The notes: generated from the sequence alone by a model not told the origin. Counted from the stretch's first letter, positions 44,222 through 53,925 are shown. The stretch: 64,000 nucleotides of DNA from Aquitalea aquatica (GCF_013911085.1 NZ_JACERN010000047.1:1-64000), one strand, 5' to 3'. Numbers and translations: made by a program.

Positions 44222-44440
44222 CACGCCTTGCATCCTGTTGTTAGTAAGAGATACCGACAGCCGCAGGCCCTGCCCGAGCCTGGATGCCGGAAGACTTGCC
44301 AGCCGCGCGGGTAGACAAGCCTGTACTCTTTTTATGCTGATCTGATCGGCAATGCTGCTATTTCTGCAGACTACCGTCGATACGGTCGACTACCGCTACT
44401 CGTCGATATCGGCCAGTTTTTTCCAAACTTAACCCTTCCA

Positions 44441-45325
44441 CTACGCGCTGCGCGGCTTGTTCTGCCCCAGCACCACCCCGCCCAGCACCAGCAGGCAGGC
44501 CAGCCACTGGCTGCCCACCAGCGTTTCACCCAGCAACAGCCAGGCCAGCAGCACGGTAAACAAGGGAATCAGATTGATGAAGGCCGAGGCGTGCGCCACC
44601 GGCATCTTGCTGACGGCCCAGGTATACAGGCCGTAAGCCCCCAGGGTGACGCAGGCACCCAGATACAGCACAAGCAGGCTGGGCAGCAATGGAAAGTGCG
44701 TGGGCCACTGTGCCCACGGCGTCAGCAAGGCCGCGCCGAACCAGATGCTGCCCAGCACGGTCTGCATGCCGGTGATGGCCAGGGCCGAATAGCGGCGCGA
44801 CAGCCGTTTGGCAATCAGCACATAGCAGGTGGCGCACAGCATGGCGCAGAACTCCAGCAGATTGCCCAGCGCCGGGTGCGGCGCCTGCGCCGAAGCCTGG
44901 CCGTCCAGCGTCAGCCACAGCACGCCGACAAACGATACCGCCAGCCCCAGCCAGCTGCGTGGGGTCATTTTTTCGCGCAGGAACAACATGGCCCCCACAC
45001 CGCTGAGCAAGGGCAAGGTGGCGGTAATCACCGAGGCCTGCGAGGCCGAGGTATTCACCAAGGCCTGCGCTTCGAACAAAAAATACAGACAAGGCTCGGC
45101 CAGGCCCATGGCCAGCATCCAGCGCCAGTCACCGCGCTGATAACGCCAGCGCTCGCCACGCTGCCACAGCATGGGCAACAGGCAGCAACTGGCGATGATC
45201 ATGCGGGCAAACAGCACCGCCAGCGGGTCGAATACGGCAAACACGATCTTCAGCGCAATAAAGGCGCTGGCCCACAACAACATGGCAGTACTAAGCGCAA
45301 AGGCGGGCAACATGGGGCAATCCAT
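44441..45325 (-). CDS. EamA/DMT-family transporter
   Basis: This 294-residue inner-membrane protein has about ten helices and the EamA pattern; the substrate is unknown. The start at 45325 (MDCPMLPAF) is chosen because it begins just before the first helix. An upstream in-frame extension (to 45457) would run through the repeat element B and is rejected. There is no good Shine-Dalgarno before 45325, which may mean a leader contributed by the repeat element 6 bp upstream. Confidence 0.85.
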   Translation of the reverse strand: MDCPMLPAFALSTAMLLWASAFIALKIVFAVFDPLAVLFARMIIASCCLLPMLWQRGERWRYQRGDWRWMLAMGLAEPCLYFLFEAQALVNTSASQASVITATLPLLSGVGAMLFLREKMTPRSWLGLAVSFVGVLWLTLDGQASAQAPHPALGNLLEFCAMLCATCYVLIAKRLSRRYSALAITGMQTVLGSIWFGAALLTPWAQWPTHFPLLPSLLVLYLGACVTLGAYGLYTWAVSKMPVAHASAFINLIPLFTVLLAWLLLGETLVGSQWLACLLVLGGVVLGQNKPRSA

Positions 45326-45330
45326 TGCAA

Positions 45331-45480
45331 ATGATTGACAACCCCCTTCCCGCTTTCTGAAAGGAAAGCGGGAAGGGGGTTGGGAATAGACGGGAAGGCT
45401 GCCGAAGCAATAAGGTAGTCGAAAGGCCCGGCTTTGCCGGGTCCAGTGCCATCGCACCCAATCACTTTGTCAGCAGCCTT
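45331..45480. repeat. Structured intergenic repeat, copy B
   Basis: This 150-bp element is homologous to 39829-39996. It contains a 19-bp perfect stem (45339-45382, loop TGAAAG) and an AAGGCTGC/GCAGCCTT outer stem (45395-45402 with 45473-45480). The same GGCCCGGC-TTT-GCCGGGTC hairpin is present. It lies directly upstream of the EamA start and downstream of the SDR gene. Confidence 0.8.
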
Positions 45481-45528
45481 AACCGCCGGCGGCCATCGCC
45501 AGCGGCGGTCATTCTCCCATATCCCGTC

Positions 45529-46140
45529 CTAGCGCGTGACTTCGGCAAAGACTTCCAGCACCTTGCCGCTCAAGGGCTGGCTCAGGGCACGCAGATAACT
45601 CTCGGCAATCTGTTCGCTGCTGATCGACATGAAACCGGCAAAAGCCTCGGCACCGCGTTCATCCCCCGCCACCGGGCCGGGGCTGACCAGATTCACCCGC
45701 GCCTGGCCCCACAGCTCCTGCGCGGCCGAGCGAACAAAGGCAGCCAGGCCGGCATTGACCAGGCTGGCGCAACTGCCGCCGTTGATATGTTCACGCTCCA
45801 GCAGGCCGGAAGTCAGCACGAACACCGCACCGGCTTTAAGATGACGTGCACCACTCTGCACCAGCCGCACCTGCCCCATCAATTTGTGGTTCAGCCCGTC
45901 CTGCCAGTCGGCCTCACTCAATTGCGACAGCGGCTTGAACGGCACATGGCCGGCCGTCACCACCACGGCATCCAGATCAGGATGCGCCTGATACATCGCC
46001 TCGATGCTGGCCGGGTCGGTCATGTCCACCTGTACATCCCCGCCCTTGCGACCGCCCACCAGCACCTGATGCTGTGCCGACAGCAGCGCCACCACGGCGC
46101 TACCGATCACGCCGCGTCCACCAATGACCAGTACTTTCAT
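45529..46140 (-). CDS. Short-chain dehydrogenase-like protein lacking the YxxxK motif
   Basis: This 203-residue Rossmann-fold protein has an NAD(P)-binding GGRGVIGSAV (about 7-16) and an SDR-like VLTSG segment with the conserved Ser. Where the Tyr-x-x-x-Lys motif should follow, the sequence reads GGSCASLVNAGL, so the classical catalytic Tyr and Lys are absent. It may be an atypical reductase or a binding protein. The start at 46140 has AAGG upstream. It is divergent from a LysR-type regulator that may control it. Confidence 0.78.
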   Translation of the reverse strand: MKVLVIGGRGVIGSAVVALLSAQHQVLVGGRKGGDVQVDMTDPASIEAMYQAHPDLDAVVVTAGHVPFKPLSQLSEADWQDGLNHKLMGQVRLVQSGARHLKAGAVFVLTSGLLEREHINGGSCASLVNAGLAAFVRSAAQELWGQARVNLVSPGPVAGDERGAEAFAGFMSISSEQIAESYLRALSQPLSGKVLEVFAEVTR

Positions 46141-46399
46141 TGTCTTGCCTTTCATGATTTGACTATCGTTCTAAAAAACATGCCAATCAATCATACACAG
46201 GACAAATTTACAGATTAACCCCTATAAAAAATCTTCAATGTTCAACATAAAGAACAATAAACCAGTAAGCTGCCATGCGAGCGATGCAGGCATCGCCTTC
46301 GGAAAATTCTTACTACTGTTCAAAAAACGGGGCTACTCCTATGCTAATATCCTGACAAAAACACTAAAATCCGCTGGCTCACCCACGCACTGTTCTGCC

Positions 46400-47338
46400 A
46401 TGAAAACAAGCTCCACGCCCTCGCCCGATGCCTTGCTGGCCTTTGATGCCCTGGCCCGCAAAGGCAGTTTTACCGCCGCAGCCGATGACATCGGCTGCGC
46501 CAAAAGCCGCATCAGCCAGCTGGTAAAAGAGCTGGAGCAAGGACTGGGTACGGTGCTGGTACTGCGTAACACCCGGCGGGTGGCGCTGACCGAAACCGGC
46601 CGGCGGCTGGCCGAGCATGCCCGCCAGCTGCGCGAAATGCTGGAGCAGGTGGGGCCGGATATCGAACAGGCCCAGGGCTTGATCGAAGGGCCGCTGCGCA
46701 TCAGCGCCACCGCCTCCTTTGCCCAGTACCTGCTAGCCCCCATGCTGTCCGAGCTGGCGGCCTGTCATCCGGATCTGGAACTGGAACTGCGCGCGGAAAA
46801 CCGCCTGCAAGACCCGATCAACGACGGTGTGGACTTTTGCATCCGCTCGCGCAATGTGCACGACGACCGGCTGGTGGCCAAGCCGCTGGGCTTTGTCTGG
46901 GAAGCGCCCTACGCCTCACCCGACTACCTGGCCAAGGCCCCACCGCTCAACAGCCCGGACGATCTGTGCCGCCACCGCATCCTGCTCAACAGCCACCATG
47001 TCTACGGACGGGAATGGCGGCTGGAAAAAGATGGCGAGCTTAAATCCATCACCACTCGCCCCATGCTGGTATGCGACCAGTACGCCTCGCTGATTTCCGG
47101 GCTGATCGCCGGCCACGGCGTGGCCCTGCTGCCGCACTATGTGGCCAGCCATTATCTGGAGAGCGGCCATCTGGTGCGCGTATTGCCCGGCTGGCAGGGT
47201 GGCAGCTGGCCGGTGTACCTGGTGTTTCCCTATCGCCAGCCCTTGCCGAAAAAATACGAGGCTTTCATCCAGCATGTCACCCCGCGCCTGCGCGCCGTAC
47301 TGGAAGAGCGCCCGCTGTATTCGGGCGAAAAACCCTGA
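46400..47338 (+). CDS. LysR-family transcriptional regulator
   Basis: This 312-residue regulator has an N-terminal winged helix-turn-helix (about 10-70, with FTAAADDIGCAKSRISQLVKEL and RVALTETGRRLAEHA). A C-terminal periplasmic-binding-like effector domain spans about 95-300. The start at 46400 is the first ATG before the HTH; the upstream extension lies in AT-rich intergenic sequence. It is divergent from the SDR-like gene at 45529, the usual arrangement for LysR regulation. The target and effector are unknown. Confidence 0.88.
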   Translation: MKTSSTPSPDALLAFDALARKGSFTAAADDIGCAKSRISQLVKELEQGLGTVLVLRNTRRVALTETGRRLAEHARQLREMLEQVGPDIEQAQGLIEGPLRISATASFAQYLLAPMLSELAACHPDLELELRAENRLQDPINDGVDFCIRSRNVHDDRLVAKPLGFVWEAPYASPDYLAKAPPLNSPDDLCRHRILLNSHHVYGREWRLEKDGELKSITTRPMLVCDQYASLISGLIAGHGVALLPHYVASHYLESGHLVRVLPGWQGGSWPVYLVFPYRQPLPKKYEAFIQHVTPRLRAVLEERPLYSGEKP

Positions 47339-47461
47339 AACAGCCCCCGCTGGCTGGCGCAGCCTTGATCCAGACCAAAGCGGCCGGCGACGGGCTTTGC
47401 CACAATCGCGCGTCATCAGTGCAACGAGAATCAGGCGCAAATGCGCCCAATGAGGCTGGCA

Positions 47462-48643
47462 ATGGAATACGTGGATATTTTGATCGTGGGTGGTGGCATG
47501 GTGGGCAGCGCCCTGGCCACGGCCCTTAGCGGCAAGGGTTTGAGCATTACCGTGCTGGAACAGGCTGCACCGCAGCCCTTCGATCCGGCGCAAGCCCCGG
47601 ACCTGCGGGTTTCGGCCATCAGCCCGGCTTCGGCCAGCCTGCTGGACGGGCTGGGAGCCTGGCAGCACATCCTCGCCATGCGCGCCGCCCCCTACCGCCG
47701 CATGCAGGTGTGGGAAGACCAGGAAAGCAACGGCACGCTGTTCGATGCCGCCGAAGCCGGCGTGGAGGCTCTGGGCCACATCGTGGAAAACCGCATCGTG
47801 CAGTTGGCCACCACCGCCTGCCTGCAGCAAAAAAGCGATATCCGTTACCTGTGCCCGGCGCGCATCACCGCTATTGTTTACGAACCCAAGGCCTCGCGCG
47901 TCACCCTGGAAGATGGCACCATACTGGTCGCCCGCCTGCTGGTTGCCGCCGACGGTGCCCGCTCGCAGGTACGCGATGCAGCCGGCATCGGCATCACCAG
48001 CTGGGACTACCCCATGCATGCGCTGGTGGCCAGTTGCGAAATGGATTACGGCCAGCAGGACATCACCTGGCAGCGTTTCACCGCCACCGGCCCGCAGGCC
48101 TTCCTGCCGCTCACCGGCAGCCACGCCTCACTGGTGTGGTACAACACGCCAACCGAGGTCAAGCGACTGCTGGCGCTGTCGGATGAAGCACTGGTGTCGG
48201 CCTTTTGCGCCAACTTCCCGCAGAAGCTGGGTGGCATCCGCCAGTTGCTGGCACGCGGCTCCTTCGCCCTTACCCGCCGCCATGCCGCCTGCTATGTAAA
48301 GGACGGCGTGGTCCTGGCCGGTGATGCCGCCCACACCATCCATCCCTTGGCGGGCCAGGGTGTGAACCTGGGCTTTCAGGATGTGGCGGTACTGGCCGAG
48401 GTCATCGGCCGTGCCGTCAGTGAAGGCCGCGACTTTGCCGATGCCAGCGTACTCAAGCGTTACGAGCGCCGCCGCAAACCGGCCAATCTGGCGATGCAGA
48501 CCAGCATGGATGCCTTCTGCTATGGCTTTTCCAACAATATCGGCCCGCTCAAGGCCGCTCGCAAGCTGGGGCTGAAACTGGCAGACAAGGCTGGTCCGCT
48601 CAAGCGCGAAGTCATCCGCTACGCGCTGGGGCTGCCACGCTGA
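47462..48643 (+). CDS. UbiH/VisC/COQ6-family FAD monooxygenase
   Basis: This 393-residue flavoprotein hydroxylase probably acts on a ubiquinone precursor ring. The N-terminal FAD motif DILIVGGGMVGSALA is at about 5-19. The DG fingerprint reads LLVAADGARSQVR near residue 165, and the second FAD motif is VVLAGDAAHTIHPLAGQGVNLG. These identify the family, which includes UbiH, UbiI, UbiF and UbiM with different positional specificity; which one this is cannot be settled here. GAGG precedes the ATG at 47462. Confidence 0.88.
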   Translation: MEYVDILIVGGGMVGSALATALSGKGLSITVLEQAAPQPFDPAQAPDLRVSAISPASASLLDGLGAWQHILAMRAAPYRRMQVWEDQESNGTLFDAAEAGVEALGHIVENRIVQLATTACLQQKSDIRYLCPARITAIVYEPKASRVTLEDGTILVARLLVAADGARSQVRDAAGIGITSWDYPMHALVASCEMDYGQQDITWQRFTATGPQAFLPLTGSHASLVWYNTPTEVKRLLALSDEALVSAFCANFPQKLGGIRQLLARGSFALTRRHAACYVKDGVVLAGDAAHTIHPLAGQGVNLGFQDVAVLAEVIGRAVSEGRDFADASVLKRYERRRKPANLAMQTSMDAFCYGFSNNIGPLKAARKLGLKLADKAGPLKREVIRYALGLPR

Positions 48644-48650
48644 ATACGGT

Positions 48651-48668
48651 GGTGGCCACATGGCCACC
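48651..48668. other. Perfect hairpin between convergent genes
   Basis: GGTGGCCA-CA-TGGCCACC is a perfect 8-bp stem between the ends of the UbiH-type gene and aruI. It has no T run, so it may terminate weakly or just stabilise 3' ends. Confidence 0.5.
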
Positions 48669-48688
48669 ATCCTTGCCTTCTCCTGTGG

Positions 48689-50281
48689 CTAGACCTCGTA
48701 CAGCTCGATCAGTGTCGGCTGCCGGCGTTCACATGCGGCCTGCACCAACGGGGCCAGTGCCTCGCCCACTGACAGTCGCTGCGCCTGCCAGCCATAGCTG
48801 CGCGCCAGTGTGACAAAGTCGGGATTGTGCAGATCCACTCCCAGCGTAGCCACTTCAACGGCCTGCATGGCGGCCTTGATTTCGCCGTAGCCGCCATTGT
48901 TCAACAACACCAGCACCACGCAGGCCCCGCACTCCAGCACGCTGCCCAGTTCGGCCAGGGTGAACTGGACGCCACCATCACCCGCCAGGCAGATGACCGG
49001 CTCACCGCTGGCCAACGCCGCACCAAGCGCTGCCGGCAGACCATAACCCAGCGCGCCAAAACCCACCGAGGCATTGAACCAGCGCTGCACCGCCGGTGCG
49101 GCATAGCCCATATTGCCGGCATACACCTGGCGGGTAGAGTCACCCACTATCAGCGCCTGTGGCACAGCATCACGCAGCTGCTGCAGCAAGGCGATATCCT
49201 GCCGCATGCCGGCGGGCAGCTCTTTCCATGCGGCCTGTGCAGTCTGCTGCACCCGCCCCGCCTCCCAGCGGGAGGCCACCGCACCGGCCGGCCACTGCTC
49301 CAGCAACTGCCGCAAGCTGGCTGCGCAGTCGCCCAGCAGGGGCAGGTCGGCCGTACGGTTGCGGAACAGTTGCTGAGCATCGATATCCAGCCGGATCAAC
49401 ACCCCCGGAATGGCAAAGCCACCATCGACATAGGCGTCGTAATCGGTCTGCCCCAGTTCGGTGCCCAGTGCCAGTACCACATCGCTGTCGCGCATCAGCT
49501 GCCGCGCCGCTTGGCTGGAGGCGCTGCAGGACAAGCCCAGCGGATGCTCCGGCGGCAGCACGCCACGGGCATTGATGGTCATCAACGTTGGCGCTTGCAG
49601 GCGCTCGGCCAGTTGACGGATTTCCGCTGCCGCCGCCACCGCCCCGCCGCCGACCAGCAACAGCGGACGGCGCGCGCCATGCAATAGCCGGGCCGCCTGC
49701 GCCAGCGCCGCCGCCTCGGCCACACTGCGCCGCAGCCGTGGCAGCCGGGCAGGCACCGCTGGCAGCCCATCGGCCGCCGCCGACATCAGGTCGAGCGGAA
49801 TCTCGATATGCACCGGCCGGGGCCGCGCACCATCGAACACAGCAAAGGCCCGTGCCAACACCTGTGGCAATTCTTGCGGGCGGGTAATGGTGTGGCTGAA
49901 GGCGCTGACCTGACTGGCCAGTGCCTGCTGATTCGGTAGCTCATGCAAATGGCCGTTGCCCGAGCCCAGCTTGCCCAGTGCGTTGACGCCGGAAATCACC
50001 AGTATGGGAATGGAGTCGGCATAGGCCTGCCCCATGGCGGTCAGGATATTGGTCAGGCCGGGGCCGGTAATCACCAGACACACCCCCGGCTTGCCACTGA
50101 CTCGCGCATAGCCATCCGCCATGAAGCCCAGGCTCTGCTCGTGTCGCGCCGTCACATGACGGATGGGGCTGTCCGCCAGCCCGCGATACAGCTCCACCGT
50201 GTGCACGCCAGGAATGCCGAATACCGTGTCCACGCCATAGCCGGCCAATAATTCGGTCAGATAAACACCTACTGTTTTCAT
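48689..50281 (-). CDS. aruI: 2-Ketoarginine (5-guanidino-2-oxopentanoate) decarboxylase AruI
   Basis: AruI is a thiamine-diphosphate enzyme that decarboxylates 2-ketoarginine to 4-guanidinobutyraldehyde, the second step of the arginine transaminase pathway. The 530-residue protein has the acetolactate-synthase-like three-domain layout. The activating Glu is Glu48 (TARHEQSLGF), and the cofactor motif CLAGDGGVQFTLAEL...NNGGYGEIK lies at about 433-465. The assignment to AruI rather than acetolactate synthase rests on its place directly after aruH. GGAG precedes the ATG. Confidence 0.85.
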   Translation of the reverse strand: MKTVGVYLTELLAGYGVDTVFGIPGVHTVELYRGLADSPIRHVTARHEQSLGFMADGYARVSGKPGVCLVITGPGLTNILTAMGQAYADSIPILVISGVNALGKLGSGNGHLHELPNQQALASQVSAFSHTITRPQELPQVLARAFAVFDGARPRPVHIEIPLDLMSAAADGLPAVPARLPRLRRSVAEAAALAQAARLLHGARRPLLLVGGGAVAAAAEIRQLAERLQAPTLMTINARGVLPPEHPLGLSCSASSQAARQLMRDSDVVLALGTELGQTDYDAYVDGGFAIPGVLIRLDIDAQQLFRNRTADLPLLGDCAASLRQLLEQWPAGAVASRWEAGRVQQTAQAAWKELPAGMRQDIALLQQLRDAVPQALIVGDSTRQVYAGNMGYAAPAVQRWFNASVGFGALGYGLPAALGAALASGEPVICLAGDGGVQFTLAELGSVLECGACVVLVLLNNGGYGEIKAAMQAVEVATLGVDLHNPDFVTLARSYGWQAQRLSVGEALAPLVQAACERRQPTLIELYEV

Positions 50282-50308
50282 GCTTGCATGCTCCGCACTC
50301 GCTAAAGT

Positions 50309-51493
50309 TCAGGCCGGCTGCACCTGCAGGCTGGCAACAAAGCTGGCAATCCGGCGGCAGGCTTCCGCCAGCCGGGCCTCGTCCAGCACAAAGCCCAGCC
50401 GCAGAAAGCCACTGGCGATATCACCGAAAGCGCTGGCATCCAGCACCGCCACGCCGGTCTGGCGGAACAAGCGCCAGGCAAAATCCTCGGCAGCCAGGCC
50501 GCTGTCACGTACGTCGATCAGCATGAACATGCCGGCCTCGGGCAACTGGCAGCGCAGGCCGGGAATATTGCTCAGCAGCCGATAGCAGACATCGCGGCGG
50601 CGGCGATAGGTTTCGCGCATGGCCGGCACGATGCTGTCCCGCTGCAGTACCGCCAGCAGCGCAGCCTCCTGGATAAAGCCTGGCAGGCCATACAACATGC
50701 ACAGCGCCAGCCGGCCCAGATGCCCCACCAACTCGGCCGGGGCCACCACCCAGCCCATGCGCCAGCCAGCCATTGCATGGGATTTGGACAAGCTGCCGAT
50801 AGTGACGGTGCGCTCGGCCATGCCGGGCAAGCTGACCATGCTCAGATGCGGCTGCTCGAAAGTCAGACCGGCATACACCTCGTCCGACACCACCCACAAG
50901 TCGTGCTGCTGCGCCAGCGCGGCGACCTCTTCCAGCTCGGCCCGGCTCATCACCGCCCCGCTGGGATTGTTGGGCGTGGCGAGGAAAATGGCACGGGTAC
51001 GCGGGGTGATGGCCGCCGCCAGCGCACCGGGGCGCAGATGAAAGCCGCGCTCCACATCCACCGCTACCGGCACCAGTGTTGCACCGCTGGCGCGGATGCT
51101 GGCCTCATACGTCAGGTACATCGGCTCGGGCACCAGCACCTCGTCGCCGGGCTGGCACAGGCAGAGTGCCACGGCGAAAAGGCCGTTCTGCGCGCCGGCC
51201 ACCACGATGACCTGTTCCTCGCTCACCATCTGCCCGGTTTGCTCGCTGTGCATGGCCGCCAATGCCTGGCGCAGGGCCGGCCTGCCACTGACATCGCTGT
51301 AGTGGGTGTCTCCCGCCAGCAAGGCGCTGACGGCCCGTTCGCTGATGCTGGCCGGGGTGGCAAAGTCCGGGTCGCCTACGCTGAGGATGAATACCTCCTC
51401 GCCACGCGCCTGGGCCTGCTGCGCGGCATAGTGGATTTGCCAGGCGTCGGTGCGTTTGCCGGCCAGCCGGTCTACCAGACTGGAATAATGCAT
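50309..51493 (-). CDS. aruH: Arginine:pyruvate transaminase AruH
   Basis: AruH moves the amino group of L-arginine to pyruvate, giving 2-ketoarginine and alanine. The 394-residue fold-type I aminotransferase shows the PLP lysine Lys237 in GSLSKSHAMAGWRMG. It also has the substrate-side region ILSVGDPDFATP and NNPSGAVMSRAELEE. The N-terminal stretch and these blocks match my recollection of Pseudomonas AruH closely. AAGGAG precedes the ATG. It lies between the transporter genes and aruI in one operon. Confidence 0.85.
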   Translation of the reverse strand: MHYSSLVDRLAGKRTDAWQIHYAAQQAQARGEEVFILSVGDPDFATPASISERAVSALLAGDTHYSDVSGRPALRQALAAMHSEQTGQMVSEEQVIVVAGAQNGLFAVALCLCQPGDEVLVPEPMYLTYEASIRASGATLVPVAVDVERGFHLRPGALAAAITPRTRAIFLATPNNPSGAVMSRAELEEVAALAQQHDLWVVSDEVYAGLTFEQPHLSMVSLPGMAERTVTIGSLSKSHAMAGWRMGWVVAPAELVGHLGRLALCMLYGLPGFIQEAALLAVLQRDSIVPAMRETYRRRRDVCYRLLSNIPGLRCQLPEAGMFMLIDVRDSGLAAEDFAWRLFRQTGVAVLDASAFGDIASGFLRLGFVLDEARLAEACRRIASFVASLQVQPA

Positions 51494-51517
51494 GCTGCAC
51501 TCCTTGAACTAGAGGGG

Positions 51518-52213
51518 CTAGAAAGCGTTCCGGACTGGCAGGCGCATCTCCAGCCGCTTGAACAGTCGCTCGATCAGCATGGCCAGCAGCAGATAAATCA
51601 ATGCCATGACCAGCAGGGGTTCATACGTGAGGAAGGTCTGATTGCGGATCAGGTTGGCCACGCCCAGCGCATCCATCACCGCCACGGTGGAAGCCAGCGC
51701 AGTGGACTTGAGCAGCATCACCGACTCGCCCGCCAGCGTGGGCAGCAGGATGAAGATGGCCCGTGGCAGCCAGATGCGGCGGATCATCAGCAGCCGCGGC
51801 ATGCCCAGCGCCCGCGCGGCTTCCAGCTCACCCTTGGGCACGCCACGCAAACCACCCTTGATCACCTCGCCGACATAGCCGGCCACGCTCAGCGTGAGTG
51901 CCAGCGCCACATACCAGAAACCTTCGCGCAGATAAGGCCACAGCCAGCTGTCACGCAGCAGCGGAAAACTGACAAACAGGCTGCCCACGCCGTAATACAT
52001 CACGTAAATCTGCACCAGCAGGGGCGTGCCACGGATCAGATTGGTAAAGGACAGACTGAGCCAGGCAATGAAAGGCTGGCGCGACAGCCGGCCAAACCCT
52101 ACCAGCACCGCCAGCGCAAAACCCAGCGTCCCGGCAATCAGCAATAGCTGCAGGGTGGTCATCACCCCCAGCACCATCATCCGGCCATACTCTCCCAGCC
52201 ATTCGAAATTCAT
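51518..52213 (-). CDS. Polar amino acid ABC transporter permease (HisM type)
   Basis: This 231-residue inner-membrane permease has about five helices and the EAA loop GELEAARALGMPRLLMIRR that contacts the ATPase. It pairs with the second permease 14 bp upstream. The family includes histidine/arginine/ornithine (HisQMP) importers. Linkage to aruHI supports arginine or a related basic amino acid as substrate. Confidence 0.9.
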   Translation of the reverse strand: MNFEWLGEYGRMMVLGVMTTLQLLLIAGTLGFALAVLVGFGRLSRQPFIAWLSLSFTNLIRGTPLLVQIYVMYYGVGSLFVSFPLLRDSWLWPYLREGFWYVALALTLSVAGYVGEVIKGGLRGVPKGELEAARALGMPRLLMIRRIWLPRAIFILLPTLAGESVMLLKSTALASTVAVMDALGVANLIRNQTFLTYEPLLVMALIYLLLAMLIERLFKRLEMRLPVRNAF

Positions 52214-52227
52214 GGTGTGCTCCCCGT

Positions 52228-52938
52228 TCAGTGCGCTGGCATCCAGCGGCTGATACGCCGGTCAAACCGGCTGAACAGCAGGTTGGACAACAGGGTGATC
52301 AGCAGATACACCGCAGCCACCGCCAGATAAAACAGCAAATATTCGCGAGTGGAACCGGCCGCCTGCTTGGTGGTGAACAGCAGCTCGTTGTAACCCACCA
52401 CGCTGATCAGGGCGCTATCCTTGATCAGGATCAGCCACAGATTGGACAGCCCACCCAGCGCGTAGGGCAGCATTTCCGGCAGGATGATGCGCTGCACGAT
52501 CATGTGGCGCGGGCAGCCAAAGGCGCGGGCAGCTTCCAGATGGCCGGTGGGGATGGACTGCACCGCGCCCCGGATGATCTCCGCGGCGTAGGCACCCTGC
52601 ACAATGCCCAGCACCACCACGGCGGCCATGAAGCCGTTGATGGGGGCCGGTCCCTGATCCAGCTGCGCCAGCACCCAGTTGATCAGGTCGCCGCCGGCGT
52701 AATACAGCAGCAGGATCAGCAGCAGCTCCGGCACTGCCCGGCACACCGTGGTGTAGGCATTGGCCAGCCGCAACAGCAGCCCGTGGCGGGTCATCTTGAT
52801 CATGGCCACCAGCAGGCCGATACACAGCCCTACTGAAAATGCGCCCAGTGAAATCTGCAGCGTCACCAGCGCGCCCTGCAGCAAGGCGCAGCCCCAGTCC
52901 AGCACCACGGCATCGAATGCCTTGGTCAACCATTCCAT
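52228..52938 (-). CDS. Polar amino acid ABC transporter permease (HisQ type)
   Basis: This 236-residue inner-membrane permease has the EAA loop GHLEAARAFGCPRHMIVQR. The start at 52938 (MEWLTKAF) is preferred because AAGGA lies before it; a 13-residue upstream extension (52977) lacks support. It is the first of the two permease genes after the binding-protein gene. Confidence 0.9.
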   Translation of the reverse strand: MEWLTKAFDAVVLDWGCALLQGALVTLQISLGAFSVGLCIGLLVAMIKMTRHGLLLRLANAYTTVCRAVPELLLILLLYYAGGDLINWVLAQLDQGPAPINGFMAAVVVLGIVQGAYAAEIIRGAVQSIPTGHLEAARAFGCPRHMIVQRIILPEMLPYALGGLSNLWLILIKDSALISVVGYNELLFTTKQAAGSTREYLLFYLAVAAVYLLITLLSNLLFSRFDRRISRWMPAH

Positions 52939-53016
52939 GCCATTTCCTTTCGCATAAGACCTGCTCGTCCTGACCACGAGGCAGGGCAGCCCAGGCAGCC
53001 CCTGCCCTGCGCCGGC

Positions 53017-53787
53017 TTATTTGACGGAAATGTCCACCTTGAAATATTTCTTCTGGATGGCGTTGAAGCTGCCGTCCTGGCGCAGCTTGAGGATGGCATC
53101 GTCAAACTTGCGCTTGAGCACGACATCGCTCTTGCGCAAACCCGCCCCTACGCCGGGACCGAAAATGGGATCGCGCGGTGCCATGCCCTTGGACTCCAGC
53201 GCGGCACCATCCTTGCTCTTGAGGAAATCGCTGGCAGCCAGCGCGTCCAGCAGCATCACATCCACCCGGCCGGCGGCCATGTCGGCATTCAGCTCGTCCT
53301 GGGTGTTGTAATACTTGATACTGGCTACCTGCCCATAACGCTTCTTGATGTAGTCGGCATTGACGGTGGACGACTGCACCCCGATCACCTTGCCCTTCAG
53401 CCCTTCAGGCGTCAGTGTCAGCTTGCTGGCCTTGGGGGCCACGTATTCGGCATCGGTGTAGTAATAAGGCTTGCTGAAGGCAATGACCTTTTCCCGCTCC
53501 GGGGTAATCGACATGGAATTGAAGATGACGTCGATCTTCTTGCTGTTGAGCGAGGGGATGATGCCGTCCCAGGCCACCTCGGTGATCTGGCACTTTTCCT
53601 TGATTTCCTGGCAGATGCGCTGCACCAGCTCGACTTCAAAGCCGCTCCACTGGCCGGAGCTTTGCTTGATGGAAAATGGCGGATAAGGCTCGGCGGCAAT
53701 ACCCACCTTCAGCGGGCCGGCCAGTGTGGCGGCAGCCGGCAGGCTACAGGACAAGGCAAGGCAAATACGCAGCATTGTGGTTTTCAT
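53017..53787 (-). CDS. Polar amino acid ABC transporter substrate-binding protein
   Basis: This 256-residue periplasmic binding protein of the LAO/HisJ class has a signal peptide at residues 1-22. The binding-protein start is KVGIAAEPYPPFSIK, with WSGFEVELVQRIC and the ligand-site stretch NSMSITPEREKVIAFSKPYY. The residues point to a basic or polar amino acid, consistent with arginine. The start at 53787 has GGAG before it. It follows the ATPase gene. Confidence 0.92.
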   Translation of the reverse strand: MKTTMLRICLALSCSLPAAATLAGPLKVGIAAEPYPPFSIKQSSGQWSGFEVELVQRICQEIKEKCQITEVAWDGIIPSLNSKKIDVIFNSMSITPEREKVIAFSKPYYYTDAEYVAPKASKLTLTPEGLKGKVIGVQSSTVNADYIKKRYGQVASIKYYNTQDELNADMAAGRVDVMLLDALAASDFLKSKDGAALESKGMAPRDPIFGPGVGAGLRKSDVVLKRKFDDAILKLRQDGSFNAIQKKYFKVDISVK

Positions 53788-53925
53788 GTCTATCTCTCCA
53801 TAGGGTGGGTGAAGCGATGCGGACGGGTACGGCCAACAACAGAAATGCGTGATCACTACAGCGCAGCTGGCCCCGTGCCGCCTTGTACCAGCGGCTGAAG
53901 TGGCCACAGCGCGTGCCATGCGCAG

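Noticed and set aside
45326-45457. N-terminal 44-residue extension of the EamA transporter
   Set aside because: It translates the repeat element B and gives no membrane or family sequence.
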